NCBI RefSeq assembly: GCF_029094525.1
Contig: NZ_CP119107.1
Coordinates: forward strand, 2,356,001-2,420,000
From: Pullulanibacillus sp. KACC 23026
Lineage (GTDB): Bacteria; Bacillota; Bacilli; Bacillales; Sporolactobacillaceae
DNA: 64,000 nt
Reading direction: 5' to 3'
The notes under the pieces were generated by a model. It ran no database searches. It was not told where the DNA came from and saw only the letters and a list, made by a program, of their open reading frames with translations. The position numbers and the translations under genes were made by a program. Positions 63,976 to 64,000 of this stretch are shown here, in pieces. Position 1 is the stretch's first letter. Every line of letters starts with the position of its first letter.

Positions 63976-64000
63976 AATGGTCTAGAAAGGTCAAATGGAT

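Overview
The window is a stretch of chromosome from an endospore-forming, moderately AT-rich Firmicute of the order Bacillales. The evidence is a CotE-type coat protein, two CsxC-like surface proteins, an SspH-type small acid-soluble protein, a CwlJ-type germination hydrolase, a GerA-family germination membrane protein, frequent TTG starts behind strong AGGAGG-type ribosome binding sites, and Bacillus-like hxl and aco operons. The closest genus cannot be settled by eye; a Sporolactobacillaceae or Alicyclobacillus-like lineage is only a guess. No rRNA, tRNA, CRISPR array or intact insertion sequence was seen.

Layout. 0.2-10.4 kb: a DUF5348 protein, a C45 acyltransferase-like hydrolase, an FtsH-like protease, O-acetylhomoserine sulfhydrylase with a possible Cys-containing leader peptide, three spore coat genes, an amino-acid permease and sspH. 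10.5-24.2 kb: an UPF1-like helicase, a type III PKS-methyltransferase-flavoprotein operon, an RMD1/YagE protein, an unusually short TetM/EF-G-like GTPase, cwlJ, a GerA-family protein and a TPR-dynamin-like GTPase. 24.4-26.3 kb: hxlR divergent from hxlAB (formaldehyde fixation by the ribulose monophosphate route).

26.9-37.4 kb is the most unusual block: acyl carrier protein, two AMP-forming acyl ligases, two acyl-CoA dehydrogenases, a divergent EPSP-synthase homologue, a 4Fe-4S/FMN/FAD dienoyl-CoA-reductase-like enzyme and a FabL-like enoyl reductase. This enzyme set matches what is known of cyclohexanecarboxyl-CoA formation from shikimate, the starter unit for omega-cyclohexyl fatty acids and of ansatrienin-type side chains. 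It is proposed here as such a pathway, with a discrete ACP.

37.5-47.6 kb: a SpoIID-like protein, then a sigma-54 activator with CBS and PAS domains, a clear -24/-12 promoter and an operon of Fe-alcohol dehydrogenase, GntP-type permease and CoA-acylating semialdehyde dehydrogenase (probable 3-hydroxy-acid use), followed by a deletion scar joining two gene fragments and a sugar transporter behind a cre-like site. 47.7-52.3 kb: a kinase-like protein and recQ between decayed gene remnants. 52.3-60.7 kb: acoR divergent from acoABCL, with a second -24/-12 promoter and a striking upstream dyad, then butanediol dehydrogenase. 60.7-64 kb: 1.9 kb of repeat-rich noncoding DNA and a ROK-family regulator, with a cre-like site at the right edge. 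Two copies of a roughly 200-bp multi-hairpin repeat lie 56 kb apart (5.5 and 61.5 kb).
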